From contig CM043950.1 of NCBI GenBank assembly GCA_014529385.2, positions 155,775,545-155,839,544 on the forward strand: a DNA stretch of 64,000 nt. The letters are read 5' to 3'. This document shows positions 35,214-52,900 of the stretch, one piece after another. A program made the translations under genes and the position numbers. The DNA comes from Adiantum capillus-veneris. Lineage: Eukaryota > Streptophyta > Polypodiopsida > Polypodiales > Pteridaceae. A model generated the notes under the pieces. That model was not told the origin of the DNA. It did no database searches and was given only the letters and a program-made list of their open reading frames with translations. Position 1 is the first letter of the stretch, and each line of letters opens with the position of its first letter.

Positions 35214-36469
35214 GAGGATGTTGCAGGTCTTGTTGCAAGGATTGCTTCTATTAGAGTTGTTTTGCTTACAATAGAACAAGCTTGTTGAGATTTAAAGGAT
35301 GCGCATGCTCATGCATTGATTATATTGTCTGTAAAGCACACCGTCACTCCTCACGTTTATTCAGCAAAATCTGCAAAACAGGCTTGGGATATTCTAGCTG
35401 GTCTTTATGCAAGCCGCAATGAGGCTAAAATTGCTTTGTTGTGTAAAGAGCTCGAATCGAAGATTATGCATGAGGAAGATGATAAGGACACTTTCCTTGC
35501 TGGTGTCAATAATATCAATGGTAACTTATTTCTGCAAGTGAGGTCATTTTAGATAGTTCCCTTGTGCAGACTGTTCTTGATGCCTTTCCAGATTCTTACC
35601 AGACTTTTGTTAGTAATTGGAGACTTATGACCCAACGAAATCTTGAAGTTTTCAATTTGATGCATTAAAAAAACAAGACTAGACAGTGTGCAACTGAACA
35701 GGCTTTTATTATTGCTCAAAGAAAGGGTGGTAACAACAATGCCGCCACTTCTTATGGTTCTTCTATGAGTGGAAAATCACATGTTCCTAATGCTTCTGCT
35801 AGTAGCCATTCGTCTGGCAATTCTGGTGAAAAGGGCAAAAAGAAGGTGCATTGCCATTATTGTAAAGCTAATGATCACTTGATCAAGCAGTGTCCTAAGT
35901 TGAAGGTTAAAGAGGCTAACAAGAAAGAGGGTGGTTCCATTGCAAATGTTGGTTCCACTACAAATGCAACCATTGTTGAGTCTTCTGTGAAAGGAGACTG
36001 TGATATGGATGTTGATGCAGAATGGGCTTTTATTGCAGAGTGTACCTATAATCCTGCTATCCATGATGCATGCATGTCAGTTGCTACAGATTCACATGTG
36101 TGGTATTTTGATAGTGGTGCTACAAAGCACATTACCTCACATCGTGGTTTGTGTATCTCTCTTAAGTTTGTCCCACATGGGAATTTTTTTACTTGTGCTA
36201 ACAATGCCTCTTATCTTGTTCAAGGAGTTGGAAAGATTGTGCTTACTACTAGAAATGACAGTTCTTTCAAGCTTTTTGATGCACTTTATGTACCTGGGAT
36301 CAAGAACAATTCTTTGTTTGTATCTGCATTTGCTAGACTTGGACTTGTAGTCAAGTTTGTGCATGACAGATGTACAGTACATGATCTCAGTTTTGGTGAT
36401 GAAATTGTTGCATCTGGCATTTCATGTCGTTGGCTATATAAGCTCACTTTGTATGACAAGTGTGGATAG
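35214..36469 (+). pseudogene. Copia element D: Gag and protease
   Basis: Opens abruptly inside Gag (no LTR, no start). AHALIILSVKHTVTP and AWDILAGLYASRNEAKIALL match element E. A frameshift near 35525 and a stop near 35667 break Gag. From 35765 the frame is open and carries a regular zinc knuckle, CHYCKANDHLIKQC (about 35850-35890), then the retropepsin active site WYFDSGATKHIT (about 36100-36135) and LFDALYVPGIKNNSLFVSAF, the usual end of copia protease. A TAG at 36467-36469 stops it before the pre-integrase region. Normal roles are RNA packaging and polyprotein cleavage. This copy is inactive. Confidence 0.92.
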
Positions 36470-37270
36470 AATTTTGCAAATGAAGTTGTGGATTCTAAGT
36501 CTATTTCAGATGCAAAACTTTGGCACGCAGGTTTTGGACATCTGAATTTTGTCAGTTTGCTGCATTTGCAAAAATCTGATATGGTTGCTGCGTTTTCCGC
36601 CTCTTGAATCACATGTCAAACATGTTTGTGAAGGTTGTATTTAGGGTAAGATGCAGCGTTCTAAGTTTCCAAAGGATGGTTCAGTTAGGGCCACATACAG
36701 GTTGCAGCTTATGCACAGTGATATTTGTGGCCCCATGCAAACTCCATCCTTGGGCAATTACCTTTACTTTGTGACTGTCATTGATGATTACTCCATGCAT
36801 GCATAGGTATTTCCTCTTAAAGCCAAGTTCGAAGTACTTATGTGCTTCAAACAATTTTTGGCTATGGCTAAAAATGTCTCGAAATGTACTATGGGCACCC
36901 TTCGTTCCGATCGAGGGGGGGGAGTATATGTCTCATGAATTTAATGCATTTTTGGCTAGTCGTGGGATAAAACACCAATGTACAGTGCTTTATATACCTC
37001 AACAAAATGGTGTTGCTGAGAGAAAAAATAGGTCACTTAAAAAAATGGCACGATGTATGGTCAAAAGTCATGCTTTGCCGCATTCTTTTTGGCTTGAGGC
37101 CATCATGTGTGCCACTTATGTACTAAACATGTGTCTTACAAAATCTTTGTAGTCTATTACTCCATATGAATTGTGGCATGATAGAAAGCCTTCTATTGAG
37201 CACAAGCGTGTTTTTGGTTGTTTGGCATATGCTTTGGTGCCACAAACGCAAAGCAAAACATTGGATGATA
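36470..37270 (+). pseudogene. Copia element D: integrase, truncated
   Basis: The pre-integrase reading LWHAGFGHLNFVSLLHL is followed by the catalytic core with LMHSDICGPM, RSDRGGEYMSHEF and NGVAERKNRSLKKMARC, so D, D and E are all visible. It continues with ELWHDRKPSIEHKRVFGCLA. Stops and frameshifts occur near 36606, 36642, 36807 and 37150. The sequence ends at 37270 in LDDKG, where a GA microsatellite and unrelated DNA begin. RT and RNase H of the same family resume at 60.08 kb. Confidence 0.9.
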
Positions 37271-40678
<3,408 letters not shown>

Positions 40679-40687
40679 ATACCACTA

Positions 40688-41131
40688 CTACAAACGGAAG
40701 TCGTGGCTACCCTGCGAAATACCAAAGATAACACAATAAATAGCATAAAACCGACTAATCCGCATACATGGCACAATCACGTGGTTGCATGATCGCAAGA
40801 TACACGAACAAAGAGAGACAGAGAGCAGGAGAGGGAGTAAGCGAGAGAGTGCAGGCGCACCTCTTAGAGCGGAGTGGTACGTCGGCACGGCGAGAGAGAA
40901 GAGAGGAGAGGAGAATAGACACAAGCACTGGGTGCAATCTCCCTCCATGCAAGAGTGACCATTTCTCTCTTGCACGTATTTGTTTTATAGATTTTTTTAA
41001 TGGTCAATGGTGAGTACAAACTGGCCGGCCGGTCATAAATGGCCAAAGCTCATAAAAGAGCACTTGAATAATAAATTTTAAAATATAATATCCTTTCGAG
41101 ATCCTTTCGCATAACCCTTAGCCTTTTCCAC
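40688..41131. repeat. Left terminal inverted repeat
   Basis: Pairs with 44866-45309. Matching blocks include GATCGCAAGATACACGAACA, GTGCAGGCGCACCTCTTAGA and CATAAAAGAGCACTTGAATA. Confidence 0.85.
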
Positions 41132-41596
41132 CTGTCAGCTGCATTAAACGATAAAATATCAATTCCATTACATACCTCTCTGTTGGAAAGCAACTGTCCT
41201 CAGTTGCGAAGATAAAATCTGCAAACGATACTTGTAAAAGAAAATGATTAAAAATTTGTGTCAAAAAATAGCATATAGTAAAATGAATGAAACTAAACAA
41301 CATTGCTTATGCCTACCGTCATCCACATACTACCTATTATAGTGTCCCATACTACTAGGATAAGCAGTATATGTCATACCTTGATGAATCAGGATATCAT
41401 TGATCACACTCATAATTGTATAAATCAATTCTCATCAATCTCAAGTTCACTTCCATAAATAATGTCGCGACAAAAAATTATCATATACCAATTCCAAATC
41501 CAAATTCAAAATATCCTTCATTTTCTATACCCGAGTAACAAAATCATACCAGTTGCAGTGGTGGACAGCCACTACAGCATGATTTTGTGATTGGTA

Positions 41597-41800
41597 TTGC
41601 CTAAATCGGCGAATCTACACCAACAAGACGTACTGCCTAAATCGGTGAATCTGCACTAATGCTGCCTAAATCGGCGAATATGGATTTGATATTGTTTTTT
41701 TTTTTTAAGAAATCATAAATTTGCAATTTATCAATGTGCTGCCTAAATCGGCGAATCTGCACGAGGATGAGCATTTACACACTGCCTAAACCGGCGAACC
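41597..41800. repeat. Five copies of GCCTAAATCGGCGAATC
   Basis: The 17-base motif occurs near 41599, 41635, 41663, 41740 and 41783 with at most a few changes (GGTGAATC, GGCGAATAT, CCGGCGAACC), all in one orientation and at irregular spacing (about 30-80 bp). Most copies are followed by TGCAC. It lies in the otherwise featureless central part of the transposon-like element. Confidence 0.85.
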
Positions 41801-41819
41801 TGTGTGCATGTGACCAACG

Positions 41820-42381
41820 GACTAGACCAAGCATAAAAACATTAAAAATGTACTACCTCGTTCACGCCACATTGGAGTAAGGTTGAGTAACAAAGTAGTG
41901 ACAAATTATTATGCATTGGCGGAAGCACCTCGGCTCATGTAAGTAGGTGCATAGCACAATGTGAAATGATTGCAATAGCAATTTCATTTAATACAAGTAT
42001 TGACACATTGTAAGAGAATGTAGGTAAGGAAAAAATCCATACTGGCTGTTAAAAAAATAGATGGTAATAAAGCGGATAAGTAAGGCATGTGCGTTGAATT
42101 TTTGTAACCGTGTTGTTCTCTGTGGAATGGTATATGTGTAGGACTTTGAAAATCATAGAATTTTGAGAGATTCCTATTAGTGTATGATTACTTGTGGTTA
42201 CGATAAGATTTTTCAAGACCAAAAATTAAAAATGCGGAGAGAACTCACTTGTGTGCTTTCTGTAAACCATTAGACTCTGGATGATGTACCACATCTGAAA
42301 ATATGTACTAGTTTGTGCGTGGGGAGAGAGGTACAAGTAGGAGACAACGGCAACTAGCAAACTTAGACCAAAGTATAGGTA
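41820..42381. other. Central spacer of the inverted-repeat region, nothing recognised
   Basis: AT-rich unique sequence between the motif cluster and the right inverted arm. No coding signal. Confidence 0.5.
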
Positions 42382-45309
<2,928 letters not shown>

Positions 45310-45630
45310 CACAATTGACTTGAACTTTAAACTACCATAACTTCTTCACCGTAGCTCCAATCGACGAGCCGTAAAGACAGGCCGGTAGAGCACTTCAAGC
45401 ACTGCAGTTTTAGATCATAATATCCCATTTGTGATCACTTCAAGCATAGTCCTATTTAGCATCATTAAGGCATCAGTTGGCCCTTTTAAGCCGCATTTGG
45501 CATACATTAATCATTAAGCTTGACCTGTTATCAAGCCATGATCACTGCTCACTAAATGTGTAGGCTTTAAAGAAGCTTAACTTGCATTTCTCTGCTCTTT
45601 TTCTCTTCATGGCAGTGGAGCTGCACGACA
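45310..45630 (-). repeat. Truncated 3' LTR of the family C element
   Basis: Matches 59758-60080 (for example AATCGACGAGCCGTAAAGAC and GGCCGGTAGAGCACTTCAAG). It is cut on its low-coordinate side by the terminal-inverted-repeat element. Confidence 0.88.
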
Positions 45631-45668
45631 TCCACCCCCTCTGAACCTGCACAGCCTCCGGTTTGTGC
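45631..45668 (-). promoter_or_regulatory. Polypurine tract of the family C element
   Basis: Minus strand TTCAGAGGGGGTGGA directly before the LTR start, preceded by GGCACAAACCGGAGGCTGTG. The context is the same as at 1912-1950 and 3427-3466. Confidence 0.8.
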
Positions 45669-46398
45669 CAACATTACTTTAATGTGCATCTGCTACGGGT
45701 ACCTTAAGCTCTTTCCCATCATCAAACTCAGGTAATTGGTAAACATATGAAAAATTAAATAAGGCTTATACCCTATCATCAATGTTCTAGCTTAATCATT
45801 AGGTAGATGTCCATCAAAAATCTTTGAACTGTATCTGTCGTATCTTCAAAGCATTCAATTATGGATATCTTGTTTAGTGAACCCCGCCAGACTCAAGTGC
45901 TCCAGCCAATGATACACACGGCTTGACCATTAAGCTCTCTTTAAGGAACCCTGTCAAGCTCAAGTATGCCTTACTCTGTCTACACACGGAATGGCCGTCA
46001 AGTCCTTTACCTCAAGTTCTGGTAACAGAACCAACTCAAAAGATGTGAAGACACTTCATCAATTGTCCAAAAAAGTCAGTTGGAAGCCAGCCATGTAATC
46101 TTAATGAATGCATAACCAAAACTATTCTGACTTAGCATAATCTAGAAAACAAAACCTTGTACCATGCAACCTGCTACATCAGATAGCTGGTACTCTTGAA
46201 ATCTGCAACTGGCACTTTAGTAGCCCCCGCGATCAAACGGGAACCTAATCATCTATCCCAGTGTGAGCATTCCTTTAAAAAATTTGCACCATCCTCCAAG
46301 ATCATAGGAAAAATACAATAATTTCCAATCAGTAGAGCATAAACATACATTAACCCACAAATCTTCATGCAAACCACCTCGATCATATGGCATATAAG
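45669..46398. other. Family C body, 3' untranslated part
   Basis: No open frame of note on either strand. CAAGCTCAAGTATGCC and related CTC-AAGT-GCTCCAG phrases repeat loosely near 45890-45980. Likely the 3' untranslated region of the element. Confidence 0.45.
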
Positions 46399-47025
46399 TC
46401 AATTGCCCAGGATCATGCATATACCTCCTGGGTCAAAAGCTAGCTCAAAATCCCCTACATCATAGGGTAACATCAGATCCCATATAGCATTAGGTAGCAT
46501 CAGATACTGCCATATCCCCTGTGCAACTAGCTCATCCAATTGTTGTTCATCAATCACAGGTAAAATCATTGGCAGTGCACCTTCACTATCACTAGTATTG
46601 GAATCCCAATCATGCATATTTGGATACATCAAGTCTCTGGCAAAATCCTCTTCATTAGGCTCAAAATATGTATCTGAAAAAAATCCTCTATCTCGTAGAG
46701 ACTCAAAATCAAGTAAAGCATCATCCAGCAATTGCATAAGGTCTTCATCAGCTGCATCTGGACAAACTTTCTCATGCATGAATCTAGATTGATTGCCATC
46801 CTTAGTATCTGTATTTGAGAACCCTTCCAAAGCTTCGTCCAATAAGCACATAAGATCTAGGTCCACAAGATTCCTCCATCCTGCACATCTTAGGTTGCTG
46901 TAGTAAACTAAGATTTCCACACATGACATGCATACTAAACGTACATCTGCAGTAAACTTCTCTTCAAGTCTTTCACCCTCATCCAAATATCTTTCCACTT
47001 CTGTAGCACAAAGTTCAGAATGCAC
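46399..47025 (-). CDS. Unknown acidic protein, C-terminal part (family C)
   Basis: A minus-strand frame of about 208 codons, rich in Asp, Glu and Leu. It has an internal repeat, DLDLMCLLDEALEGF then DEDLMQLLDDALLDF, about 50 residues apart, and a hydrophobic-acidic tail with LMLPNAIWDLMLPYDVGDF. No cysteine/histidine knuckle, protease, RT or integrase motif, signal peptide or membrane segment is seen. I do not recognise the family. It lies in the body of an LTR element where gag-pol would be expected. It may be one protein with the upstream stretches at 47231-48358 (different frames), in which case this is a broken gene. The first ATG may lie inside the stretch. Confidence 0.5.
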   Translation of the reverse strand: MHSELCATEVERYLDEGERLEEKFTADVRLVCMSCVEILVYYSNLRCAGWRNLVDLDLMCLLDEALEGFSNTDTKDGNQSRFMHEKVCPDAADEDLMQLLDDALLDFESLRDRGFFSDTYFEPNEEDFARDLMYPNMHDWDSNTSDSEGALPMILPVIDEQQLDELVAQGIWQYLMLPNAIWDLMLPYDVGDFELAFDPGGICMILGN

Positions 47026-47230
47026 ATGGAAAATTTCATCTAAGCCCTATGTCACAAATTCTTGATAGAGAAGAGGTTTTCTCCCCTTCTAAATCACCAT
47101 CATCAAATTCAGGATCAATCTGCTAGATCGGTAGCTCTAGGTCACAGAAGCGTGTCAAATGAGTCTGCACCCCCTCTGATTCATCATCATCACATTCAGG
47201 TTCAATTGTTGGCAATTTGGTAGTTGTGCT

Positions 47231-48038
47231 TCACAAAAACTTGTCAATGAAGGAGTCTGCACCCCTTGAATCAGCATTTTGCAGATCTTCAAGCACATAC
47301 TCTTGCTTAGTCAAGTCCTCAAAATCTGGTACATCCAAATTTGATAAATCTGGTATACCAAAATCCATGGTCTTGCTGCTCTCAATAGTAGCCCTGCTCC
47401 ATAACATCTGTATCATTAATCAACTCTTTGGCAAAACCTGTACTAGTATTTTCAATCACCTCTATGGTAGAATCTATGCCAGAAAAATTTTTCTCTAATT
47501 CTGGTTCACTAGCAAAAGTATCAGTTGTAATTGAATCTTCCTGCATGTCTACCTGAATATGACTGCACTCATTCACCTGCACAATTTCTTCCTTAGCTTC
47601 ATCCAATTCGTTGTTTTGATCCCTTGACCTCTTTTTCTCATGTACTGCAGGTATATGTTCTTTGCAAAATTCACACTGTGTAGTTTGAGGCTGTAGAGAC
47701 TCACCCTCAAGGACTTCTACTTCATGCACGGCATCTGCAAAACCCAACCTTTCATACACAGCTTTGACTATGTCTTCATCATTAGCCTGTAAGAAGGTAG
47801 CATCCTGCACAATAAACTCATCAATCATAGCTTCTAACTTTGATCGTACTTGTCCTCGAATATCTACGTAATCTGGTAGACTTGAGCTTTGTTCTTGATA
47901 GCCTTCATACTTCTCATAACGTACTTGCACAATAGCTTCTTTGAAATACTCCGAGTCATCGTTGCAAGCTTTGGTAACTTCTTGAATTTGCTCCTTCACA
48001 TCTGAACTCACTAACTGTTCAAAAGATTTGATCATCAA
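47231..48038 (-). CDS. Unknown acidic protein, middle part (family C)
   Basis: Two overlapping minus-strand open stretches (47382-48038, about 218 codons, and 47231-47416 in another frame). The first reads IKSFEQLVSSDVKEQIQEV, then SSLPDYVDIRGQVRSKLEAM, then CEFCKEHIPAVHEKKRSRDQ, the only cysteine pair in the region and next to a basic patch. The second reads GIPDLSNLDVPDFEDLTKQE. Both are strongly acidic like the neighbours. Continuity with 46399-47025 and 48056-48358 would need frameshifts, or an intron near 48040-48060, where GTAAGAG follows CAAG on the minus strand. Function unknown. Confidence 0.45.
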
Positions 48039-48055
48039 TTCTTCTGGTATCCCTC

Positions 48056-48358
48056 TTACCTTGGTCTCCAGCTCATAGCACTATGGTAGCCCTCTGGATC
48101 GTATCCATCAAAGAGTCTTCTCTCGTCGAATACTGCATCTAAATCTGCATCCAAAGCTTCATCCATTTGATTTTTCTTCTTTACGGTCTCTATATCAAGC
48201 AGAGATCCTTGAACCAATTGAAGCATCTTTGAAAAATCTGGAACTGTTGACTTATCATCAAAACCGTTCGCACTTAACTCTGCAATCATCTTCATCATCT
48301 GCTCTAAACTCTCTATCTTAACCTCCCACCCCGGCTTGTTTCGCGTTGGGTTCACCAA
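48056..48358 (-). CDS. Unknown acidic protein, N-terminal part (family C)
   Basis: A minus-strand open stretch starting at the primer-binding site. A plausible true start is one of the paired ATGs near 48299 (MMKMIAELSANGF). It contains VPDFSKMLQLVQGSLLDIET and a DEALDADLDAVFDERRLFDG segment that echoes the D/L-rich repeat of the C-terminal part. Position directly after the 5' LTR is where Gag normally begins, but no Gag motif is visible. Family not recognised. Confidence 0.45.
   Translation of the reverse strand: MVNPTRNKPGWEVKIESLEQMMKMIAELSANGFDDKSTVPDFSKMLQLVQGSLLDIETVKKKNQMDEALDADLDAVFDERRLFDGYDPEGYHSAMSWRPR
48340..48357 (-). promoter_or_regulatory. Primer-binding-like site of the family C element
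   Basis: Minus strand TGGTGAACCCAACGCGAA, four bases inside the LTR end. It differs from the gypsy element's segment at 9438-9459 at few positions, so both probably use the same tRNA. Confidence 0.65.
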
Positions 48359-48361
48359 AGA

Positions 48362-48562
48362 TGTCGGGCGATAAGTGCTCGCTACGTGAGCCGGGCAGGC
48401 GTCGGGCCTCTAGCTGTGTGGGAGGTGCGAAAGAGAGAGAACAAGAGACACTGACAGCTCTTGCAATCACTACAATCATCAATTAATTGAATATAACTTT
48501 GAGTACAACTTAATCCTTAGCCAAGGCGTGCTGTTAACAGCACCGTCACTTGGATCATCTAC
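48362..48562 (-). repeat. 5' LTR of the family C element, inner segment
   Basis: Starts TGTCGGGCGATAAG (plus strand). It is interrupted after GGATCATCTAC and continues at 57338 with TCTGCTAACTAGG. The fragment at 15666 shows the unbroken order GGATCATCTGCTAACTAGG. Confidence 0.88.
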
Positions 48563-49160
48563 TGTTAACCCTCACGGCTCACGGACACCCTATCACCTAC
48601 GATGGACGTTGTAACCTACGGCGAACGTTGTATTATTTACTTTTAGAGTCAGGTACCGGGCTTGTCGGTCAATAGGAAAAGGGTAAGAGTGATCGCCGAT
48701 GAGAGGCGCACTCTAACTGGAACATTCAAGGGATTAGTTGGCTAAGCATGGGCGCCCAAGTGTGAATGGGGCGAGCTCATATAAAAGTCAACTAAACCTA
48801 AAATTCACTCATTCTCTCATTTGTGCAATAGAAGAGTGCTCTTGCTCCATCTCCATCTCCATCTTCTTCTTCTTCACCTCCTTGTGTGTGTGTGTATGTG
48901 AGAGAGAGAGAGAGAGAGTGTGTGCCATCGAGCATTGCGGCGGCACGGCGGCGGTGAGGCGGTTGAGCGCGGCGTAGCGGCGTCTCCTTCTTCTTCGCGG
49001 TGATGAATCCTCCACGAAGCAAGCGTAGAGCGGTGAGTGACACACCATCGCCTTCTTTGAGCTTACTAGTTTAGGCTTGTTGTGTGCTGGGAGCCATTTG
49101 TGGCTCACACACGGTGTATCAGCAAGTTCCTTCCATTGACAAGTGCGGCATACGCGCACA
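48563..49160 (+). repeat. 5' LTR of the gag-protease element
   Basis: Contains the TATA-like CATATAAAAG at 48778-48787, a GA patch (about 48901-48918) and a GC-rich stretch of CGGCGG type. It is about as long as, and nearly identical to, 56739-57337. Confidence 0.95.
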
Positions 49161-49932
49161 TTTTTGGCGCCGTTGCCGGGGATTGCCGTGCATTAAGCTC
49201 GAGTAGCACTCTGTGCTTCTCCGTGGTGCAATTTCAATTATAGGAAAGGTAGGGAAGGAGTGTGTGTGTGTTGAGAAGAGGGATTTGGTGTTATACTGTT
49301 TGTCTTTTTTTGTTAATGGAGTTTTCAAAGGTTCTGTAAACATTCTCTGTGTATTAAGGTAGTTAGTTTTCTGTGTACAGTAAGTAGGAAGTAGATTAGT
49401 GAGAGTTAATAGAGTGTGTTAGTGTGTAAGAGTAGGTGTATTAGTTAGAAGTAGGTAGAGAGAGTGTGTGTGTGTGCTCTCGTGCAGGCCGCGGCAACCT
49501 TATCCTTTTAAAAAAAATAAAAAATTTAATAAAAAAATAAAAAAATAAAAAAATAAAAAATTTTAAAGGTAGGACCGGGATCGGGAATATCTCCCAGATC
49601 CAAACCCAGACCTAAGCCCAAGCTCACGCTCAGGCCTTGGCCTCAGTCGCCTTTTAAAAAAACGAATTTTAGCTTCACACGTAGCTAAAAATTGATTTTT
49701 GAGGACCAACGGAACGTCAGATGCCCGAAAATTGTGCTGTAAAGCACACAGCGACCCTCTAAGTGATACGCTCGTTTCGAGCCATCACACACTTCAATAA
49801 AAAAAAATCAAACATTAAAAAACCATCAAAAACAAGAAAAAATCAAGTAAAAAACGGGGTGCAAAACACCCACAAAACAAAGCAAGTAACTTTTAAGGGT
49901 ACTTGCCGACACTTGTAGGGCACCCAAAGCAC
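49161..49932 (+). other. Primer site and leader of the gag-protease element
   Basis: Primer site at 49165-49182, then about 750 bp without open frames. A run of AAAAAAT-type repeats lies at 49505-49560. The leader would hold packaging signals, but none can be shown from sequence alone. Confidence 0.7.
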
Positions 49933-52900
49933 ATGTATCTACGCTCTAGTCGTGTGCTAGAGTCCGAACAACTAGCTAGTGCTTCGATTTACGGGGGTAC
50001 TCACTATTCTTCCACGCTGGGGTCTACGCCCTCGACGGGGACCCAAGGTAGTGCAACCCAAGACCCAAATATAGCGGCTAGCGACTCTTCCTCTGACTTG
50101 GATATTATGGAAGAGCATCTTACACAAATCCCCGGGGGAACAAATGAAACCGTACCTAGCTTGGCCCAGCAACCTGGAACTAGTGTTTTTAGCCGTTTGA
50201 TGGAAACTTTTAGTAGAGCTATGCGCTCTGAACCTACAGCTAGTGAAGTAAACAAAGGGGGTGGGGAAGTAGAATCACCATTCACATCTCCTATAGACCC
50301 CACACTCCCTCAGAGTGTCCACGTGGACATTCTACCTACCTCATTTAATGAGGGCCCTACCGAGCTACCACTTTCCAAATTCACCTCTAAGGCAGAGGTG
50401 ACTAAAAGTCAAAACACGGGAAGCAACATTGCATCTACCTCACGACAACCCTCTAGTACACCAAGTTTGGACGGGGTATTTCTCAATGAAAATTGGGAAT
50501 ATGACCTACACGCGGATACTTTGACCGACCTATACATGGGCTACACATACCATGTGGGTTGGTTAGAAGTTGTACAATCCACATCTAGTGCCACTAGTCT
50601 GGAGGAACAACAACACATGATCTGCAATGTTATCCATAGGATTATCCAGTCTGAGAGGCAAAATCGAGGAATAAACATACCTTCGACGGGTCCTATGCGA
50701 TTTTTAGACACGGGCAAAGGGAAACAACCCACTCTATCACAAATGGAGACTCTCCCAGTGAGTCCCATCGATCCCCCATATGTTATTTCGCCAGGGGTCT
50801 CAGTGCAATCTGAGCCCACAAGTGATAGCTTCACCTTTCCAAGTCTAGCTCATCTTTCCCTGGATGACACCACGGATACCATGCCTACCCCAATGATGGG
50901 CATGCCAAGAAACACTCCATGGACCTCATTTGTTAGTAAAGCACCACTACATGGTAGCTCAATGCCTGCAACAGTACCTACAAGTGTGTACCAATCGTAC
51001 GCACCTATGGGTCATCACACTCATGTAGTCCCTACCCCTCCCATTGTTTCAACTACCTATGCTCCACAACCACAACACCCAAGTTATCATTTCCATGGGA
51101 CTATACCGGCTAGCATTAGCATGTCACATCCGACGTCTGCTATGCCTAGGGCCACTCATATGAAATATGGACCACCACATGGCACAACATCGTACCCAAC
51201 GTGGAACCCAAGGGCTTCCTATGCACCAAGCCCAATGCCAATACCTACTCCACATGTAGTCTCTGGAGCGCCTTCACCCACGGTGCCTACTCACTTAGGT
51301 GACTTGGCAACATTTGCTCAAGCTATTGGTCGATCTATTGCTGAGAATATGCGTAACACGCCTGATAGAGAGCCTAGAAGTAAGGCAATACAAATAGCCA
51401 AGCTCACTCAAAAATTTAGTGGAGACAGGGATGTGAGAAATCATATCGAAGTGTTTGAACAAATATGCGATTCTCTAGGAGAACACAATGACCTACATAA
51501 GAGCAATGCTTTAAGCCTAACCTTAAGTGGAAAGGCTGGGGATTGGTATAGAACCCTAAGGGTGGAAGAAAAAATGATTTACCCTACTCTTAGGAGACTG
51601 TTCTTAAAGGAATACATACGAGAGGGAGTGCTTTGGGGTGTAGCCTCTCAGCTCCAGAAAGCCCAACGAGAGGAAGGAGAGTCGGTGAGAGACTTTATAA
51701 GTCGCTTGAAGAATTTGAATTCTCGTTGTAATCCAAATGAGCACTTCAACAATAACCAATTGCTTGATAGATTCATTAGGGGACTACGTCATGAGGATAT
51801 CTACAATGGCCTAGTCATTAGAGGTATCACCACTTGGGAAGCAGTCACCACCGATGCGATCCAATTGGAGGATAATTTAATGATTCAAGGAGTGTCTGTT
51901 GAGCCGAAATCTATTAGCTCGCAAGCATCAGGGCATCAGCCAATGACCCTAAAGCCTATTGCTAAGGAGCCAAAGATATCTGAGATGACTTTAGCAGATC
52001 TCAGCAAGGCTATTCAAGAGAGTCTTAGAGACAATCGTGCTCCGCAAAACAATCATATGTATCCAAGAAGGGAGCAGCAATGGTGCTCAGTATGCTATGG
52101 ACCGCATAGTACCAGTGAATGCCCTACTTTTAGAGTAAAATTCAATGGGAATTGCAATGCATGTGGAAGGTATGGTCATCAAGATAAGGATTGAATAGTA
52201 TTTAAGCGCGCGATGTCCAATAAAACAACCTTAGCATGGACAGACACACCTCGAGTGCCTGCATTGATGCCGGCCCCACCTCTTGAACAAACAACACAAC
52301 ACATGGTCCCTAGGGCCCAAAATGTTGTTCAAACAACACCCTTACCACCTCCAGTGCTAGGACCGCAACCACCACATCCGAGAATCACTTCTGTGAATCA
52401 AGTGGGTTGTGAGTCATCTATTTCTTGTTTGGAAGGCTATGAGGAAGATATAGATCCTAATATCGCGTATGGGATGGATGTGCTTGAAGAAAGTCCACAA
52501 TACTACATGGAGGACTATTGGGGACAAGTCAAACCTATATATCAAGTAGCTGCTCTTGCGAAAAGAGGCCAAAATATCAACTACACTGCTAAGAGACCAC
52601 CTCTTCAATGCTATCAGTGTGGAGGTCCACATCGTGTAGCCGAGTGTCCTATTAGGCTACAAAAGAACGCCACACTAATGCAAACCAATCAAGCAAGCAC
52701 GTCTACAATGACGATACTCATGTGTAATCGATGTGGCATAGATCATTTGATTGCCCAATGTCCAAATAATCCAAATGCACCGAAGACCACGCCATTAAAC
52801 TTGATTGAAGTTACCGAGGAGCCATCACCAAGTACACCCGTGGTACTAGTAAACGTACTCACACGATCGATGCTCCAAAAACAAAATTATATTCTTGAGG

